A DNA stretch of 56,209 nucleotides from DATAEE01 sp036257535. GTDB taxonomy: Bacteria > Acidobacteriota > Vicinamibacteria > Vicinamibacterales > 2-12-FULL-66-21. The notes below the pieces were generated by a model. It searched no databases. It was not told the origin of the DNA and worked only from the letters and a program-made list of their open reading frames with translations. Shown in pieces: positions 25,398-35,009 of this stretch; position 1 is the stretch's first letter, and every line of letters begins with the position of its first letter. The translations under genes were made by a program, and so were the position numbers. Location of the stretch: the NCBI GenBank assembly GCA_036257535.1, contig DATAFJ010000055.1, positions 1-56,209 on the forward strand, written 5' to 3'.

Positions 25398-27329
25398 TCA
25401 CGCCACGCGCTTACGCTGTGCCAGGTACTTCAGCGTGAGTATCGTGATGTCGTCGGACTGCGGCGCGTCGCCGGCGAACGCGCGGACGGCGGTCAACACG
25501 GCACCGGTCAGACCGGGAGTGCCTTCTGCGCGGCCCTCCGCGGCCGCGGCGGTCAGACGCTCCGGACCGAAGAACTCGCCTTCGACGTTTTGCGCTTCGT
25601 TCACGCCGTCCGTGAAGAGCACCAGCGCATCGCCCGGATTGAGCGTCACGCGGTTCAGGGGATACTCGGACCCTTCGAGAAGTCCCATCACCGGTCCGCC
25701 TTCCGCTTCGACCTTCGAGGGCTCCCCTTCGTTCGGCACCAGCACGGGCGCCTCGTGGCCGGCCACCGCAAACGCCAGTTCGCCGTTGCGCGTGTCGAGG
25801 GTGCACAGCACCGCCGTAACGAACATCCCGGCCTCGTTCTCGGCCGACAGCGCCTGATTCAGCTCGCGAAGGACCATCGCCGGATCCGGCTCCCGCACGG
25901 CGATCGCCTCGAGCAGCGTTTTCGTGCGCGCCATGAACAGCGCGGCCGGAACGCCCTTGCCCGACACGTCGCCCACCATGAACACGACGCGGCTGCCGTC
26001 CTGCATGAAATGGTCGTACAAATCTCCGCCGACCGCGCGGGCCGGGACGAGCGTGGCCGTCAGCTCGAAGCCTTCACCGCCCGCTGCCTTCCGCGGCAAC
26101 ATGTCCATCTGAATGCGCCGCGCGACCTTCAACTCGCTCTCGAGCCGTTCCTTTGCCGCGGTCGTCTCCTGCAGCTCCTGGATGTGCTTCTTGAGCGAGT
26201 CGCGCATGTTGTGGAAGGACGCGGTGAGCCGGCCCGTCTCGTCCTGCGAACGCACCGGGGGCAGCTCCAGATCCAGATCGCCGGTCGCAATCTGCTCGGC
26301 GCTCTGGGACAAATCCTTGAGCGGCCTCGTCAGCCGTCGCGAGAGCAGGACGATGACGATGGCCAGCACGGTGAGGCCGGCGGCGACGAGGCCCGCCTGC
26401 ACGGCGCGCAGAGCCCTGACATCCGCGAAGAGCTCGTCTTCCGGGTACAGCACCGCAACCGACCAGCCCGCGAGACCAACAGGCGCGAAGCTCATGCGGT
26501 ACGTGCGGCCGTCCAGATCGATCGGCTCGAAGCCAGCTCCGCCCCGAAGGAGACGAAGAACGACCCTTCCTTCTCTCGCCTGCGCCTCCGACGGGAGCTC
26601 TTTTGGCAGGCGCGCGCGGCCCACCCATTCGGGAGCCGGATGGCCGAGGATCCGGCCCTCGCGGGACACGATCATCCCGAATCCAGTCCGTCCCGCATGA
26701 ATCGTGCTCGCCAGGCGATTGAGCCACGCGAGATCCAGATCCGCCGTGACGATGGCATCGAGAACGCGCGAACCGCTTCCCTCATGGGTCACCGGAACGG
26801 AGTAGGTCACCATCAGGACGTCTCCGCCGCCCTCGTCGAAATATGGCTCCGACCAGCGCGGCTCACCGGTTTTCGCGGGCACCGTGTACCACTCGCGTTC
26901 CCAGTAGCGGTAGTCCGGCGAGGCGAGGTCAAGCAGCTCGACGCTCGACGATCCGCTCGACCGCCGGTGAAGGTACGGCGACCGCGGGCCGCCCGGGCGA
27001 TTCGTTGCAAACGCGACGGCCGACCCGAATACGTCGGCATGGGTCGAGAGGAATCCGCGCAGCAGCGGGTCGATGGCTTCGGGCGTGGAGTCGCCAGCGC
27101 TGAACGCGGCGCCCACGAGCTGCGTGCTCCGCTCGATCGCCCGCAGCACCGCCTGGATGCCGCTGATGGCGCCCTTGGCCTCGCCCACCGCCTCGCGCTC
27201 GGCGGTGCGGATGGCGGTCGCGCGCGAGCGCGAGTGCGACAGCGCGAGCGTGATCAGGAACACGGCGCCGCACGCGCCGAGGACCGTTACGATCAGACGT
27301 GTCGTAAAGCTGCGAAATCCGAAGGTCAT
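25398..27329 (-). CDS. Membrane Cache-HAMP-PP2C (RsbU-type) serine phosphatase
   Basis: From ATG 27329 the product is 643 residues: a transmembrane helix (about 9-30), a large extracytoplasmic dCache-like sensor (about 40-300), a second helix (AGLVAAGLTVLAIVIVLLS, about 315-333), HAMP, a short coiled coil (ETTAAKERLESELKVARRIQ) and a C-terminal SpoIIE/PP2C domain with GGDLYDHF, MVGDVSGKGVPAALFMA and LVLFTDGVNEA. The Asp metal ligands are present. Such proteins sense small molecules and dephosphorylate STAS anti-anti-sigma factors; no STAS or kinase partner lies in the window. A longer upstream frame overlapping the divergent DinB gene is rejected. Confidence 0.88.
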   Translation of the reverse strand: MTFGFRSFTTRLIVTVLGACGAVFLITLALSHSRSRATAIRTAEREAVGEAKGAISGIQAVLRAIERSTQLVGAAFSAGDSTPEAIDPLLRGFLSTHADVFGSAVAFATNRPGGPRSPYLHRRSSGSSSVELLDLASPDYRYWEREWYTVPAKTGEPRWSEPYFDEGGGDVLMVTYSVPVTHEGSGSRVLDAIVTADLDLAWLNRLASTIHAGRTGFGMIVSREGRILGHPAPEWVGRARLPKELPSEAQAREGRVVLRLLRGGAGFEPIDLDGRTYRMSFAPVGLAGWSVAVLYPEDELFADVRALRAVQAGLVAAGLTVLAIVIVLLSRRLTRPLKDLSQSAEQIATGDLDLELPPVRSQDETGRLTASFHNMRDSLKKHIQELQETTAAKERLESELKVARRIQMDMLPRKAAGGEGFELTATLVPARAVGGDLYDHFMQDGSRVVFMVGDVSGKGVPAALFMARTKTLLEAIAVREPDPAMVLRELNQALSAENEAGMFVTAVLCTLDTRNGELAFAVAGHEAPVLVPNEGEPSKVEAEGGPVMGLLEGSEYPLNRVTLNPGDALVLFTDGVNEAQNVEGEFFGPERLTAAAAEGRAEGTPGLTGAVLTAVRAFAGDAPQSDDITILTLKYLAQRKRVA

Positions 27330-27377
27330 TCCGTCAAGCCGACTGTGACAGCATATAGCGAAGCTGCGAGGAAACAG

Positions 27378-27857
27378 ATGACCAACGATGCTGCGGTCCG
27401 GGACATGCTTGCGCGCCTCCTCGGCTGGGAGGACGCGCACGCCAGCTTCGAAGCGGCCGTCGCCGACATTCCGGCGCACCTGCGCGGACGCCACGCGGCT
27501 GGCGTCCCCTACTCACCCTGGCAGCTCCTCGAGCACATGCGGCTCGCGCAGGCGGACATCCTCGACTTCTGCCGGAACCCGAAATACCACGAGATGAAAT
27601 GGCCGGACGACTACTGGCCCAGGTCACCGGAACCGCCCTCGCCGCAGGCGTGGGACGAAAGCATCCGGCGGTTCCAGGCCGACCGAAAGGCGCTGCAGGA
27701 GCTCGCGGCCGACCCCGCGGTCGATCTCAACGCACGCATTCCGCACGGCACGGGCCAGACGTATCTGCGGGAGATCGTGCTCGTGGCCGATCACAACGCG
27801 TATCACATCGGTCAGCTCGTGCTCGTCAGGCGACTGCTCGGGGCGTGGAATGCGTAA
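27378..27857 (+). CDS. DinB-fold protein
   Basis: The 159-residue product carries the DinB-like pattern WQLLEHMRLAQADIL (His near residue 55) and LVADHNAYHIGQLVLVRR with two His near the C-terminus, giving a plausible metal triad. GAGGAAACAG precedes ATG 27378, so the long upstream open frame (antisense to the phosphatase gene) is not coding. Its last eight bases overlap the next gene. Function is unknown; it diverges from the Cache-PP2C gene with a 48-bp spacer. Confidence 0.83.
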   Translation: MTNDAAVRDMLARLLGWEDAHASFEAAVADIPAHLRGRHAAGVPYSPWQLLEHMRLAQADILDFCRNPKYHEMKWPDDYWPRSPEPPSPQAWDESIRRFQADRKALQELAADPAVDLNARIPHGTGQTYLREIVLVADHNAYHIGQLVLVRRLLGAWNA

Positions 27858-28866
27858 GACCCTCATCAGCGTGCTTCTCGTCCTTTTGGCGGGTGTAACC
27901 GGTGCAACCCAGGCGCGAAAGGCGCTCGACGTCTACTTCGTCGACGTCGAAGGCGGACAGGCGACGCTCGTCATCTCGCCGTCCGGCGAATCGATGCTGA
28001 TCGACGCGGGCTACCCGGGTTTCGAGGGTCGTGACGCCGATCGCATCGCCGCCGCCGCGAAGCAGGCCGGCGTGACACGCATCGACTACCTCGTCGTCAC
28101 GCACTATCACCGCGATCATGTCGGCGGCGTGCCTCAGATTGCGGCAAGACTGCCGGTCGGGACGTTCGTGGACTACGGCGCGAATCGGGAGCCCGGCAGC
28201 GCAGCCGAAGTCTATGCAGCCTACGAGCCGGTACGGGTCAAGGGTCGTCACCTGCAGCCGACGCCGGGTGACACGCTTCCGATCAAAGGATTCACCGCCC
28301 GAGTGGTCGCATCAGGGGGTGAACTGGTGAAGACAGCGCTCAGAGAGCCGGCTGCAACAAATTCCTTGTGCGCCCAATTCAAGCCGCGCGACCCCGATCC
28401 GACCGAGAACGCGCGCTCGCTGGGGCTCATGCTCGAGCACGGACAGTTCCGCATGCTCGACCTCGGCGACCTGACCTGGAACAAAGAGCACGACCTCGTC
28501 TGTCCGTACAACCTGCTCGGCACCGTCGACGTCTATCTGACGACGCACCACGGTTTGAACTCGTCGGGCCCGGCGGTCGTCGTCCACGCCGTCAGTCCGA
28601 AAGTCGTGGTGATGAACAACGGCGCGACGAAGGGAGGGACGTCCGAAGCGCTGCAGATCATCCGCAGCTCACCCGGTCTCGAGGACGTCTGGCAGCTGCA
28701 TTACGCGAAGAACGCGTCTGCCGCCGAGAACTCTGCCGAAGCGCTCATCGCGAATCGCGACGAGTCGACCGCGCACTGGATCAAGCTGTCGGCGGACGCG
28801 GACGGCAGTTTCGTCGTGACGAACGGTCGCAACGGGCACAGCAAGACGTACCCCGCACGGCGCTGA
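27850..28866 (+). CDS. Exported metallo-beta-lactamase-fold hydrolase (ComEC/Rec2-like domain)
   Basis: The 338-residue protein has a signal peptide (KTLISVLLVLLAGVTGATQA, cleavage near 22) then a metallo-beta-lactamase fold starting DVYFVDVEGGQATLV. The metal motif THYHRDHVGG (His 85, His 87, Asp 89, His 90), LDLGDLTW and TTHHGLNSSG are retained. This resembles the ComEC C-terminal hydrolase domain as a free periplasmic protein, which may cleave phosphodiester or other bonds. It overlaps the DinB stop by eight bases and converges on the ADOP permease gene with a 6-bp gap. Confidence 0.85.
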   Translation: MRKTLISVLLVLLAGVTGATQARKALDVYFVDVEGGQATLVISPSGESMLIDAGYPGFEGRDADRIAAAAKQAGVTRIDYLVVTHYHRDHVGGVPQIAARLPVGTFVDYGANREPGSAAEVYAAYEPVRVKGRHLQPTPGDTLPIKGFTARVVASGGELVKTALREPAATNSLCAQFKPRDPDPTENARSLGLMLEHGQFRMLDLGDLTWNKEHDLVCPYNLLGTVDVYLTTHHGLNSSGPAVVVHAVSPKVVVMNNGATKGGTSEALQIIRSSPGLEDVWQLHYAKNASAAENSAEALIANRDESTAHWIKLSADADGSFVVTNGRNGHSKTYPARR

Positions 28867-28872
28867 TCCGGC

Positions 28873-31332
28873 TCACTCGCTTCTCAACGCAACGACCGGA
28901 TCGACGGCTCCGGCTCGTCGCGCGGGCAGATACGCAGCCAGGAGCGACACGAGGCCGAGGAGCCCGGCCACCAGGACGAACGTCACGGCGTCGGTCGGGC
29001 TGACGCCGAACAACAAGCTCGAGAGAAGACGCGAGAGGATCCACGCGGCCGGAAGACCAACCGCAAGCCCCGCCACCGCCAGCCGCGCGCCCTCGTCGAC
29101 GAACAGCCGCACGACGTCCGACGACCTCGCGCCGAGCGCGACACGCACGCCGATCTCCCGCGTCCGCTGCTTTGCCGCATACGCGATCAACGCGAACAAG
29201 CCGATCGCCGCAAACGCGACGGCCGTCGCGCTGTAGACCGTGAATACGACCATGTTGAAGCGCCACGGCGCGACCGTCCGCCCCACGATCTCCTCCAGCA
29301 TCATCGCTTTTTCGACGTCGAGCTCGGGGTCGACGCGCTCGAGTGCGGCGCGCAACGCAGGCATGACCGCCAGCGGGTCGTTGGCCGTACGGACGACGAA
29401 GTCATGTGGCTGCGAAGGGGCTTGTCGGAACGGCAGATAGATGTCGAAGCGCGGCGCTTCGATTTCACGGTACCGGGCGTTCTCGACGACTCCGACGACT
29501 GTCTGCCATTCGGGCTTGTCGTTGCGTGTGGCGCCGAACGCCTGCAGCTTCTTGCCGAGCGGATCCTGGCCGGGCCATACCCGTGCTGCGAGCGCTTCGC
29601 TCACGACTACAACGAGCGGCGCGCGCTCGTCGTCGTGCTCGGTAAACAATCGACCCCTTGTCAGACCGATGTCCATCGCCCGGAAATAGCCGGCCGTCAC
29701 CGATTCCCAATTGAGCAGCGGGTTCTTCCGCCAGGTGTCCGGCGTCTTTGACTGACCCTCGAGGATGAAGCCGCTGTCCATGCCGATCGGGCCGTGCTTG
29801 AACGGGCGCTGGTAGACGGCGCCTGCTGCGACAGCCCCCGGCAGCCGTTCCAGCTGCGTCACAATGTCCGCGACGAGCGCACGTTCCCGCTCGGGCGTCG
29901 GGTACCTGCTCGCGGGCACGAAGATCTCGAACGTCAGCGCGTTCTTCGGGTCGAATCCGAGATCGAGACGCATCAGCTCGAGGAAGCTCCGGCCCACGAG
30001 CCCCGCCGCGAGCAGCAGGACGAGCGCCGCCGCGAGCTGCGCGACGACGAGCGCCTGTCTCGTGCGTCCCGTGCGCGGACCGACCGAACCGGTCCGCGAG
30101 CCTTCCTTCAGCGAGTCGACGAGCTCGGCTCGCGACAGCTGCCAGGCGGGAAGGGTCCCGACGAGAAACGGTGCGATCAGACAGACGCCGAGCGCGAACG
30201 CGAGAACGGGGACATTGATCGAGGCGTCGTGGAGGCCTGGCACGTCCGATGGTGCGAGCGCGACGAGCACGTCGAACGTCATCCACGCGAGCGCAACCCC
30301 GAGAATCGCAGAAAGCGATACGAGAACGGCCGCCTCGCCGAGAAGCTGCCGCGCGAGACGCCAGCGGCTCGCACCGATCGCGAGGCGCACGGCGATCTCG
30401 CGGGCGCGTGCGACGCCGTCGACAAGGAGCAGGCAGGCGGCGTTCGCGCAGGCGATCAGCAGGAGGATCGCGACGGCGCCGAAGATTGCAACGAGCGCCG
30501 GCTTCGCTGCGCCGAGCACGTGATCCTGGACAGGTGTAACGACGACGGTCATGCCGGTTCCGATCTGCTTGCGCTCGGCTTCGAGGCGCCTCGCGATAAC
30601 CGACAGATCGGACGAAGCGCGTTCGATGCTGACGCCGGTCTTCAGACGCCCGACTCCGTAGAACACTCGAAGATTGTCCCAATCCCAGTCCTTGTTCTTG
30701 AGGGCGAACTCAGCCACGTCGCGAACCGCTGGCCTCCACGCTTCCGCCCCTGCGGGAAACCGGAACTCGGGGCCCATGACGCCGATGACCTCGCACGGCT
30801 GCGCATCGTCTCCTTCTCCGATCGAGATCGCCTTGCCGACGATGGCGGGATCGGCCGAAAAGCGCCTGCGCCACAGCTCGAAGCTGAGAACGACCGTTCC
30901 AGGCGCTCCGGCCTTGTCGTCATTAGTGCTGAACGTGCGACCGAGCATCGGTTTGGCGCCGAGTGTGTCGAAGAATCCGCCAGAAACCGAGCTGTAGCTG
31001 GCGGTGAACGGTTCGCCCGGTGCGGTCACCCGGAAGCTCCAGTTCACGGAGCCGAGCACCTCGATGTCGGACAGCGTCGAGTTCTGTGTGCGCCATCCAC
31101 GCAGGTCGCCCGTCGATACTTCGATTACCGGTACGGCAACGGCGGCGTCGTGCCCCCAGAGCATGACGAGGCGGTCGGGCTCGCTGAACGGCAAGGGCCG
31201 CAGCAGCACCGCATGCACGATGCTGAAGACTGCCGTGTTCGCGCCGATCGCAACCGCGAGCATCACGACGGCGACCAGGGGCAGCGCGCCGCGGCGTCGG
31301 AGCGGTTGCAGGACGGCCCGTCTGAGATTCAC
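28873..31332 (-). CDS. ADOP-type MacB-like ABC permease
   Basis: The 819-residue protein has the architecture of acidobacterial duplicated permeases: an N-terminal helix (about 18-40, LVAVVMLAVAIGANTAVFSIV), a large periplasmic MacB domain, three helices with LLIACANAACLLLVDG near 280-400, then a second MacB periplasmic region and FtsX half with the late REIGVRVALGARSSDVVRL motif. GTG 31332 is the start. No ATPase or membrane-fusion gene is adjacent, which is usual for orphan ADOPs. It may act in mechanotransmission or export with a distant ATPase. Confidence 0.9.
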   Translation of the reverse strand: MNLRRAVLQPLRRRGALPLVAVVMLAVAIGANTAVFSIVHAVLLRPLPFSEPDRLVMLWGHDAAVAVPVIEVSTGDLRGWRTQNSTLSDIEVLGSVNWSFRVTAPGEPFTASYSSVSGGFFDTLGAKPMLGRTFSTNDDKAGAPGTVVLSFELWRRRFSADPAIVGKAISIGEGDDAQPCEVIGVMGPEFRFPAGAEAWRPAVRDVAEFALKNKDWDWDNLRVFYGVGRLKTGVSIERASSDLSVIARRLEAERKQIGTGMTVVVTPVQDHVLGAAKPALVAIFGAVAILLLIACANAACLLLVDGVARAREIAVRLAIGASRWRLARQLLGEAAVLVSLSAILGVALAWMTFDVLVALAPSDVPGLHDASINVPVLAFALGVCLIAPFLVGTLPAWQLSRAELVDSLKEGSRTGSVGPRTGRTRQALVVAQLAAALVLLLAAGLVGRSFLELMRLDLGFDPKNALTFEIFVPASRYPTPERERALVADIVTQLERLPGAVAAGAVYQRPFKHGPIGMDSGFILEGQSKTPDTWRKNPLLNWESVTAGYFRAMDIGLTRGRLFTEHDDERAPLVVVVSEALAARVWPGQDPLGKKLQAFGATRNDKPEWQTVVGVVENARYREIEAPRFDIYLPFRQAPSQPHDFVVRTANDPLAVMPALRAALERVDPELDVEKAMMLEEIVGRTVAPWRFNMVVFTVYSATAVAFAAIGLFALIAYAAKQRTREIGVRVALGARSSDVVRLFVDEGARLAVAGLAVGLPAAWILSRLLSSLLFGVSPTDAVTFVLVAGLLGLVSLLAAYLPARRAGAVDPVVALRSE

Positions 31333-31341
31333 GGACGGATC

Positions 31342-32694
31342 CTACCGGATTCGCTGCGCGGCGCCACCTCGACCGGGCGCCAGTTCGATCTCGTTCGTTG
31401 TATGTGCCTCGGCTCGGGCTGGAAGACGAAGGCTCATGACGAGGATGGCTTCGACGACGAGCGCCGCGACCAGGACGAGCAGCCCGCCTGTGTAGTTGCC
31501 GGTGCTCTCACGCAGCCAGCCCATGACGGTCGGACCGACGGCGCCGCCGAGATTGCCAATGGCGTTGATCATCGCAATGCCGGCAGCTGCGGCGGTGCCG
31601 CCCAGAAAGAGAGGCGGTATCGCCCAGAAGACGCTCATCACCGACCGCTGGCCAATCTGCGACAACGTGAAGCTGAGGACGATGAGGGACCAGCTCGCCT
31701 GAAACGCGGTGGCGAGGAGGAGCCCCGCGGCCGCTGTCAGCGCGCAGGCCACGACGTGCCATTTGCGCTCGCCGGTGCGATCCGAGTGACGCCCGATGAG
31801 AACCATCGCCACGAGCGCGGCGACAAAGGGAATCGCGGTAATCATCCCCAGCCGCAGGCCGCTGAAACCGGACGCGTCGCGGAGGATCCGCGGCAGCCAG
31901 AGAAACACTCCGTATGTGACGAGCGCGTTCAGAAAATACGCTGTCGACAATACCCAGACCTGGCCGCTCAGCAGGCCCCGAAGCTCAGATCCATGCTGCT
32001 GGCGCGAACGCAAGGCGCGCTCGCGCGCCATCTCGGTGCTCAACCACTCGCGTTCCTCCGGGGAAAGCCACGTGGCCTGCTCGGGCCGATCGGTCAGGTA
32101 CCAAAGCGTGACGACGCCGAGAAGCACAGCCGGCAAGCCTTCGATGAGAAACAGCCACTGCCAGCCGCGAAGCCCGAGCCAGCCGTCGAGCGCGAGCAGC
32201 GCGGCCGACACCGGCGCGCCGACGATCATTGCGATCGGCGCCGCCGTCATGAAAAGCGCGTTGGCTCGCGCGCGATCCGTCGCAGGTATCCAGTACGTCA
32301 GGTACAACACGACGCCGGGAAAAAAACCGGCTTCGGCGAGTCCCAGGAGTACTCGTGCGACGTAGAAGCTCGTCGTCCCGGTGACGAACATCGTCCCCAT
32401 CGACACGAGGCCCCACACGATCATGATGCGGGCGATCCAGCGCCGGGCGCCGACGCGCTCGAGGATCAGGTTGCTCGGAATCTCGAACAGGAAGTAGCCG
32501 AGGAAGAAGAGCCCGGCGCCGAGGCCGTAGGCCCAGTCGGTCAAACCGAGATCTTTTTGAAGATCGGCGGCCGCGAAGCCGATGTTGACGCGGTCGACGT
32601 ACGCGACGACGTAGCAGATGAAGATGAATGGAACGAGCCGCCGGATGACGCGCGCGATGGTGGCAGGCACGTAGTCCGCGGCACACAGTAACAT
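31342..32694 (-). CDS. MFS transporter of the anion:cation symporter group (sugar acid)
   Basis: The roughly 450-residue protein has 12 membrane segments and the ACS/phthalate-permease signatures RLVPFIFICYVVAYVDRVNI (helix 1) and LFFLGYFLFEIPSNLILERVGARRW (positions about 60-85, split here by description). Related proteins carry D-glucarate, galactonate or tartrate. It diverges from glucarate and KDG dehydratase genes, so glucarate or galactarate uptake is likely. The start is uncertain: ATG 32694 is used; ATG 32709 would overlap the divergent ATG at 32708, and GTG 32670 also fits the family N-terminus. Confidence 0.85.
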   Translation of the reverse strand: MLLCAADYVPATIARVIRRLVPFIFICYVVAYVDRVNIGFAAADLQKDLGLTDWAYGLGAGLFFLGYFLFEIPSNLILERVGARRWIARIMIVWGLVSMGTMFVTGTTSFYVARVLLGLAEAGFFPGVVLYLTYWIPATDRARANALFMTAAPIAMIVGAPVSAALLALDGWLGLRGWQWLFLIEGLPAVLLGVVTLWYLTDRPEQATWLSPEEREWLSTEMARERALRSRQQHGSELRGLLSGQVWVLSTAYFLNALVTYGVFLWLPRILRDASGFSGLRLGMITAIPFVAALVAMVLIGRHSDRTGERKWHVVACALTAAAGLLLATAFQASWSLIVLSFTLSQIGQRSVMSVFWAIPPLFLGGTAAAAGIAMINAIGNLGGAVGPTVMGWLRESTGNYTGGLLVLVAALVVEAILVMSLRLPARAEAHTTNEIELAPGRGGAAQRIR

Positions 32695-32707
32695 AGAATG
32701 TCGGGCC

Positions 32708-34006
32708 ATGCGGGTAGCCGACCTGCGCGTTCACTCGATCGCGATTGCCGATCCTCCCCTTCGAAGCTCATACGGCCTGCACGCGCCGATGGCGCTCAGA
32801 ACGATCCTGGAGCTCGAAAGCGAGGACGGCATCGTCGGCATCAGCGAGTCCCACGGCGGGGACGCGAATGCCGCGCGGCTCACCGCGCTGCGATCGCGCG
32901 TCGTCGGGATGGATGCGTGGCGACTGTGCGGTTCGCTCGCGGCGATGGTGGAAGCGGACGCGGACGGCGACGCGTCGCAGACGTATCGCGTGCCTGGTGA
33001 GAATCCGGCCGACGCCGATCGGCGCGCCTATTCCGCGATCGAGATTGCCTGCCTCGATCTCATCGGCAAATCTGTCGGTAAACCTGTGTGCGACCTGCTC
33101 GGCGGCCGCTTGCGCGACGAGGTGCCGTTCTCGGCCTACCTGTTTTTCAAGCACCCGGGGGGTGGCGGCGGCACCGAGACTCGAGACGACGAATATGGAG
33201 AGTGCCTGACGCCCGAAGCAATGGTCCGGCAGGCGAAGCAGATGGTCGAGAAGTACGGGTTCCGCTCGATCAAGCTGAAAGCTGGTGTGCTCGAGCCGGA
33301 CATCGAGATCGAGACGATGCGCCAGCTTCGTGCGGCCTTCGGCCCCCGCGTCCCGCTCCGCATGGACCCAAACTGCGCGTGGACCGTCGAGACATCCGTA
33401 CGGGTCGGCCGCGCGCTCGCGCGCGAACTCGAGGGCGAGGGCTACCTCGAAGATCCCGCGCCTGGGATCGACGGCATGGCGGCCGTGCGAAAGTGTCTGG
33501 TGGAGTCGCACGTCGCGACGCCGCTTGCCAGCAACGTCGCCGTTACGTCATTCGCCGACATACCGGCGTGCGTGGGCCGCGACGCGGTGCAGATCGTGCT
33601 CTGCGACCCGCACTACTGGGGCGGGCTGCGGCAGATCCAGCATCTCTCGAAAACGTGCCGCACGTTCGGGCTCGGTCTGTCGATGCACTCGAACAGCCAT
33701 CTCGGCGTGTCGCTCATGGCGATGGCGCACTGCGCGGCGGCGGCGCCGCACCTGACCTACGCGTGCGATACGCACTATCCCTGGCAGTCGGCGGCAGACG
33801 AAATCGTCGAGGGCGGCCGCGTTCCCATCGAGGGCGGATCGGTCCGCATTCCAGGCCGGCCGGGCCTCGGCGTGACGCTCGACTACGATCAGCTCGCGCG
33901 AGGCCGGGAACGCTACGCGCGCTGCGAATACCGCAACCGAGACGACGAGCAGGAGATGCGGAAGCACGTGGACGCGACCTGGCGGAGGATCGTGCCGAGA
34001 TGGTGA
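32708..34006 (+). CDS. gudD: Glucarate dehydratase-like enolase-superfamily enzyme
   Basis: The 432-residue enzyme fits the glucarate dehydratase group: IKLKAGVLEPD with the catalytic KxK (about 187), MDPNCAWT (Asp/Asn metal and substrate region), YLEDPAPG, the NVAV strand, CDPHYWGG and the His-bearing HSNSHLGVSLMAMAH (about 335). It should convert D-glucarate or L-idarate to 5-keto-4-deoxyglucarate. The next gene overlaps it by seven bases and encodes the enzyme for the following step; the divergent MFS gene provides import. Glucarate-dehydratase-related proteins with altered specificity exist, so the substrate is inferred mainly from context. Confidence 0.88.
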   Translation: MRVADLRVHSIAIADPPLRSSYGLHAPMALRTILELESEDGIVGISESHGGDANAARLTALRSRVVGMDAWRLCGSLAAMVEADADGDASQTYRVPGENPADADRRAYSAIEIACLDLIGKSVGKPVCDLLGGRLRDEVPFSAYLFFKHPGGGGGTETRDDEYGECLTPEAMVRQAKQMVEKYGFRSIKLKAGVLEPDIEIETMRQLRAAFGPRVPLRMDPNCAWTVETSVRVGRALARELEGEGYLEDPAPGIDGMAAVRKCLVESHVATPLASNVAVTSFADIPACVGRDAVQIVLCDPHYWGGLRQIQHLSKTCRTFGLGLSMHSNSHLGVSLMAMAHCAAAAPHLTYACDTHYPWQSAADEIVEGGRVPIEGGSVRIPGRPGLGVTLDYDQLARGRERYARCEYRNRDDEQEMRKHVDATWRRIVPRW

Positions 34007-34893
34007 TAGAGCAGCTCGAAGGCGTCATCGCGTTCCCCGTGACGCCGTTCGCCGACGACCTCTCGCTCGACGTGGCAGCACTGCGGCGCAACGTGCAGGC
34101 TATCCTCCGGCATCCGGTCGCCGCGATCGTGGCGGCAGGAGGAACCGGCGAGCTGTACTCGCTGACACCGTCAGAACACCTGGCGGTCGTCAGCGCAATC
34201 GTGGACGAAGCCAAGGGTCGGATACCAGTGATCGCGGGCACCGGGTTCGGCGCTGCGCTCGGTGTTCAGCTCGCCCAGCAGGCGGCGGGTGCGGGCGCGT
34301 GGGGCATCCTCGCGTTTCCGCCGTACTACCCGCAGGCTGATGACGACGGGCTGCTCGCGTACTACCGCGCGATCGCCTCGGCTACCCCGCTCGGTCTCAT
34401 CATCTACAGCCGCGACTGGTTTCATCCCTCGCCCGAGTTCGTCGCGCGGTTGGCTGAAATCCGGACGCTGGTCGCCTGGAAAGATGGCCAGGGCGACATC
34501 AGGCGGCTGCAGGCGATCATGCAGCGCGTGGGCTCTCGGCTTCACTGGATCGGCGGTGCCGGAGACGACCTCGTGCCGGCGTACTATGCGCTCGGCATCC
34601 GGGCGTTCACGTCGAGCGTCGCCAACGTCGCGCCGGCGATCGCCCTGCAGCTGCACACCGCCGCGTCGAACGGCGACAGCGCGCAGCTTCAGCGGCTGAT
34701 GCGCGAATACGTGGTACCGCTCTACGCGCTACGGGGCCGCCGCCGCGGATATGAGGTCACGGTCATGAAAGCGCTGATGGATCGTGTCGGGCTGGCCGGA
34801 GGTCGAGTGCGCCCACCGCTGGCAGAACTCTCTTCTCAGGACGCCGCGGATGTTCTCGCGCTCGTACCCCGCTGGCTGGAATCGGGCACGTAG
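34000..34893 (+). CDS. kdgD: 5-dehydro-4-deoxyglucarate dehydratase (DapA family)
   Basis: Converts 5-keto-4-deoxyglucarate to 2-oxoglutarate semialdehyde with loss of CO2 and water. ATG 34000 gives 297 residues, the normal length. DHDPS-superfamily motifs are visible: GVIAFPVTPF (about 8), AAGGTGELYSLT (about 45-56), IIYSRDW and the Schiff-base lysine in VAWKDGQGD (about K161), the WKDGxGDI form being specific to this subgroup. Its start lies inside the last codons of gudD (ATGGTGA). A semialdehyde dehydrogenase to finish the route is not in the window. Confidence 0.92.
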   Translation: MVIEQLEGVIAFPVTPFADDLSLDVAALRRNVQAILRHPVAAIVAAGGTGELYSLTPSEHLAVVSAIVDEAKGRIPVIAGTGFGAALGVQLAQQAAGAGAWGILAFPPYYPQADDDGLLAYYRAIASATPLGLIIYSRDWFHPSPEFVARLAEIRTLVAWKDGQGDIRRLQAIMQRVGSRLHWIGGAGDDLVPAYYALGIRAFTSSVANVAPAIALQLHTAASNGDSAQLQRLMREYVVPLYALRGRRRGYEVTVMKALMDRVGLAGGRVRPPLAELSSQDAADVLALVPRWLESGT

Positions 34894-34905
34894 AGTCCGA
34901 CAGCT

Positions 34906-34960
34906 CGCTGCGTTGCAGCGCGAAGCGACTAACGGGTGGCGGAGCCGGAAGAGCCTCCGC
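34906..34960. terminator. Two hairpins in the convergent kdgD/SMP-30 spacer
   Basis: CGCTGC-GTT-GCAGCG (34906-34920) and GCGGAG with CTCCGC (34939-34960) follow the kdgD stop within 70 bases and face the convergent SMP-30 gene. Neither has a clear T-run, so they are only candidate bidirectional terminators. The remainder of the 116-bp spacer shows nothing else. Confidence 0.35.
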
Positions 34961-35009
34961 AAGCCGGAAAATTGCACCTCCGCTCGGTACTCTGCCGCAA
35001 CGCGGGCGA

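Noticed and set aside
25389..27377. Plus-strand open frame upstream of and in frame with the DinB gene at 27378
   Set aside because: It is antisense to the Cache-HAMP-PP2C gene and lacks any domain; GAGGA before ATG 27378 marks the true start.
28873..31332. The ADOP permeases as part of a MacAB-TolC efflux operon
   Set aside because: No membrane-fusion protein, ABC ATPase or outer-membrane channel gene adjoins either ADOP copy.
29794..32691. A 965-codon plus-strand open frame opposite the ADOP and MFS genes
   Set aside because: Its composition (Arg, Asp, Glu, His-rich without hydrophobic pattern) is that of an antisense frame; both minus-strand genes beneath it have clear family motifs and membrane segments.
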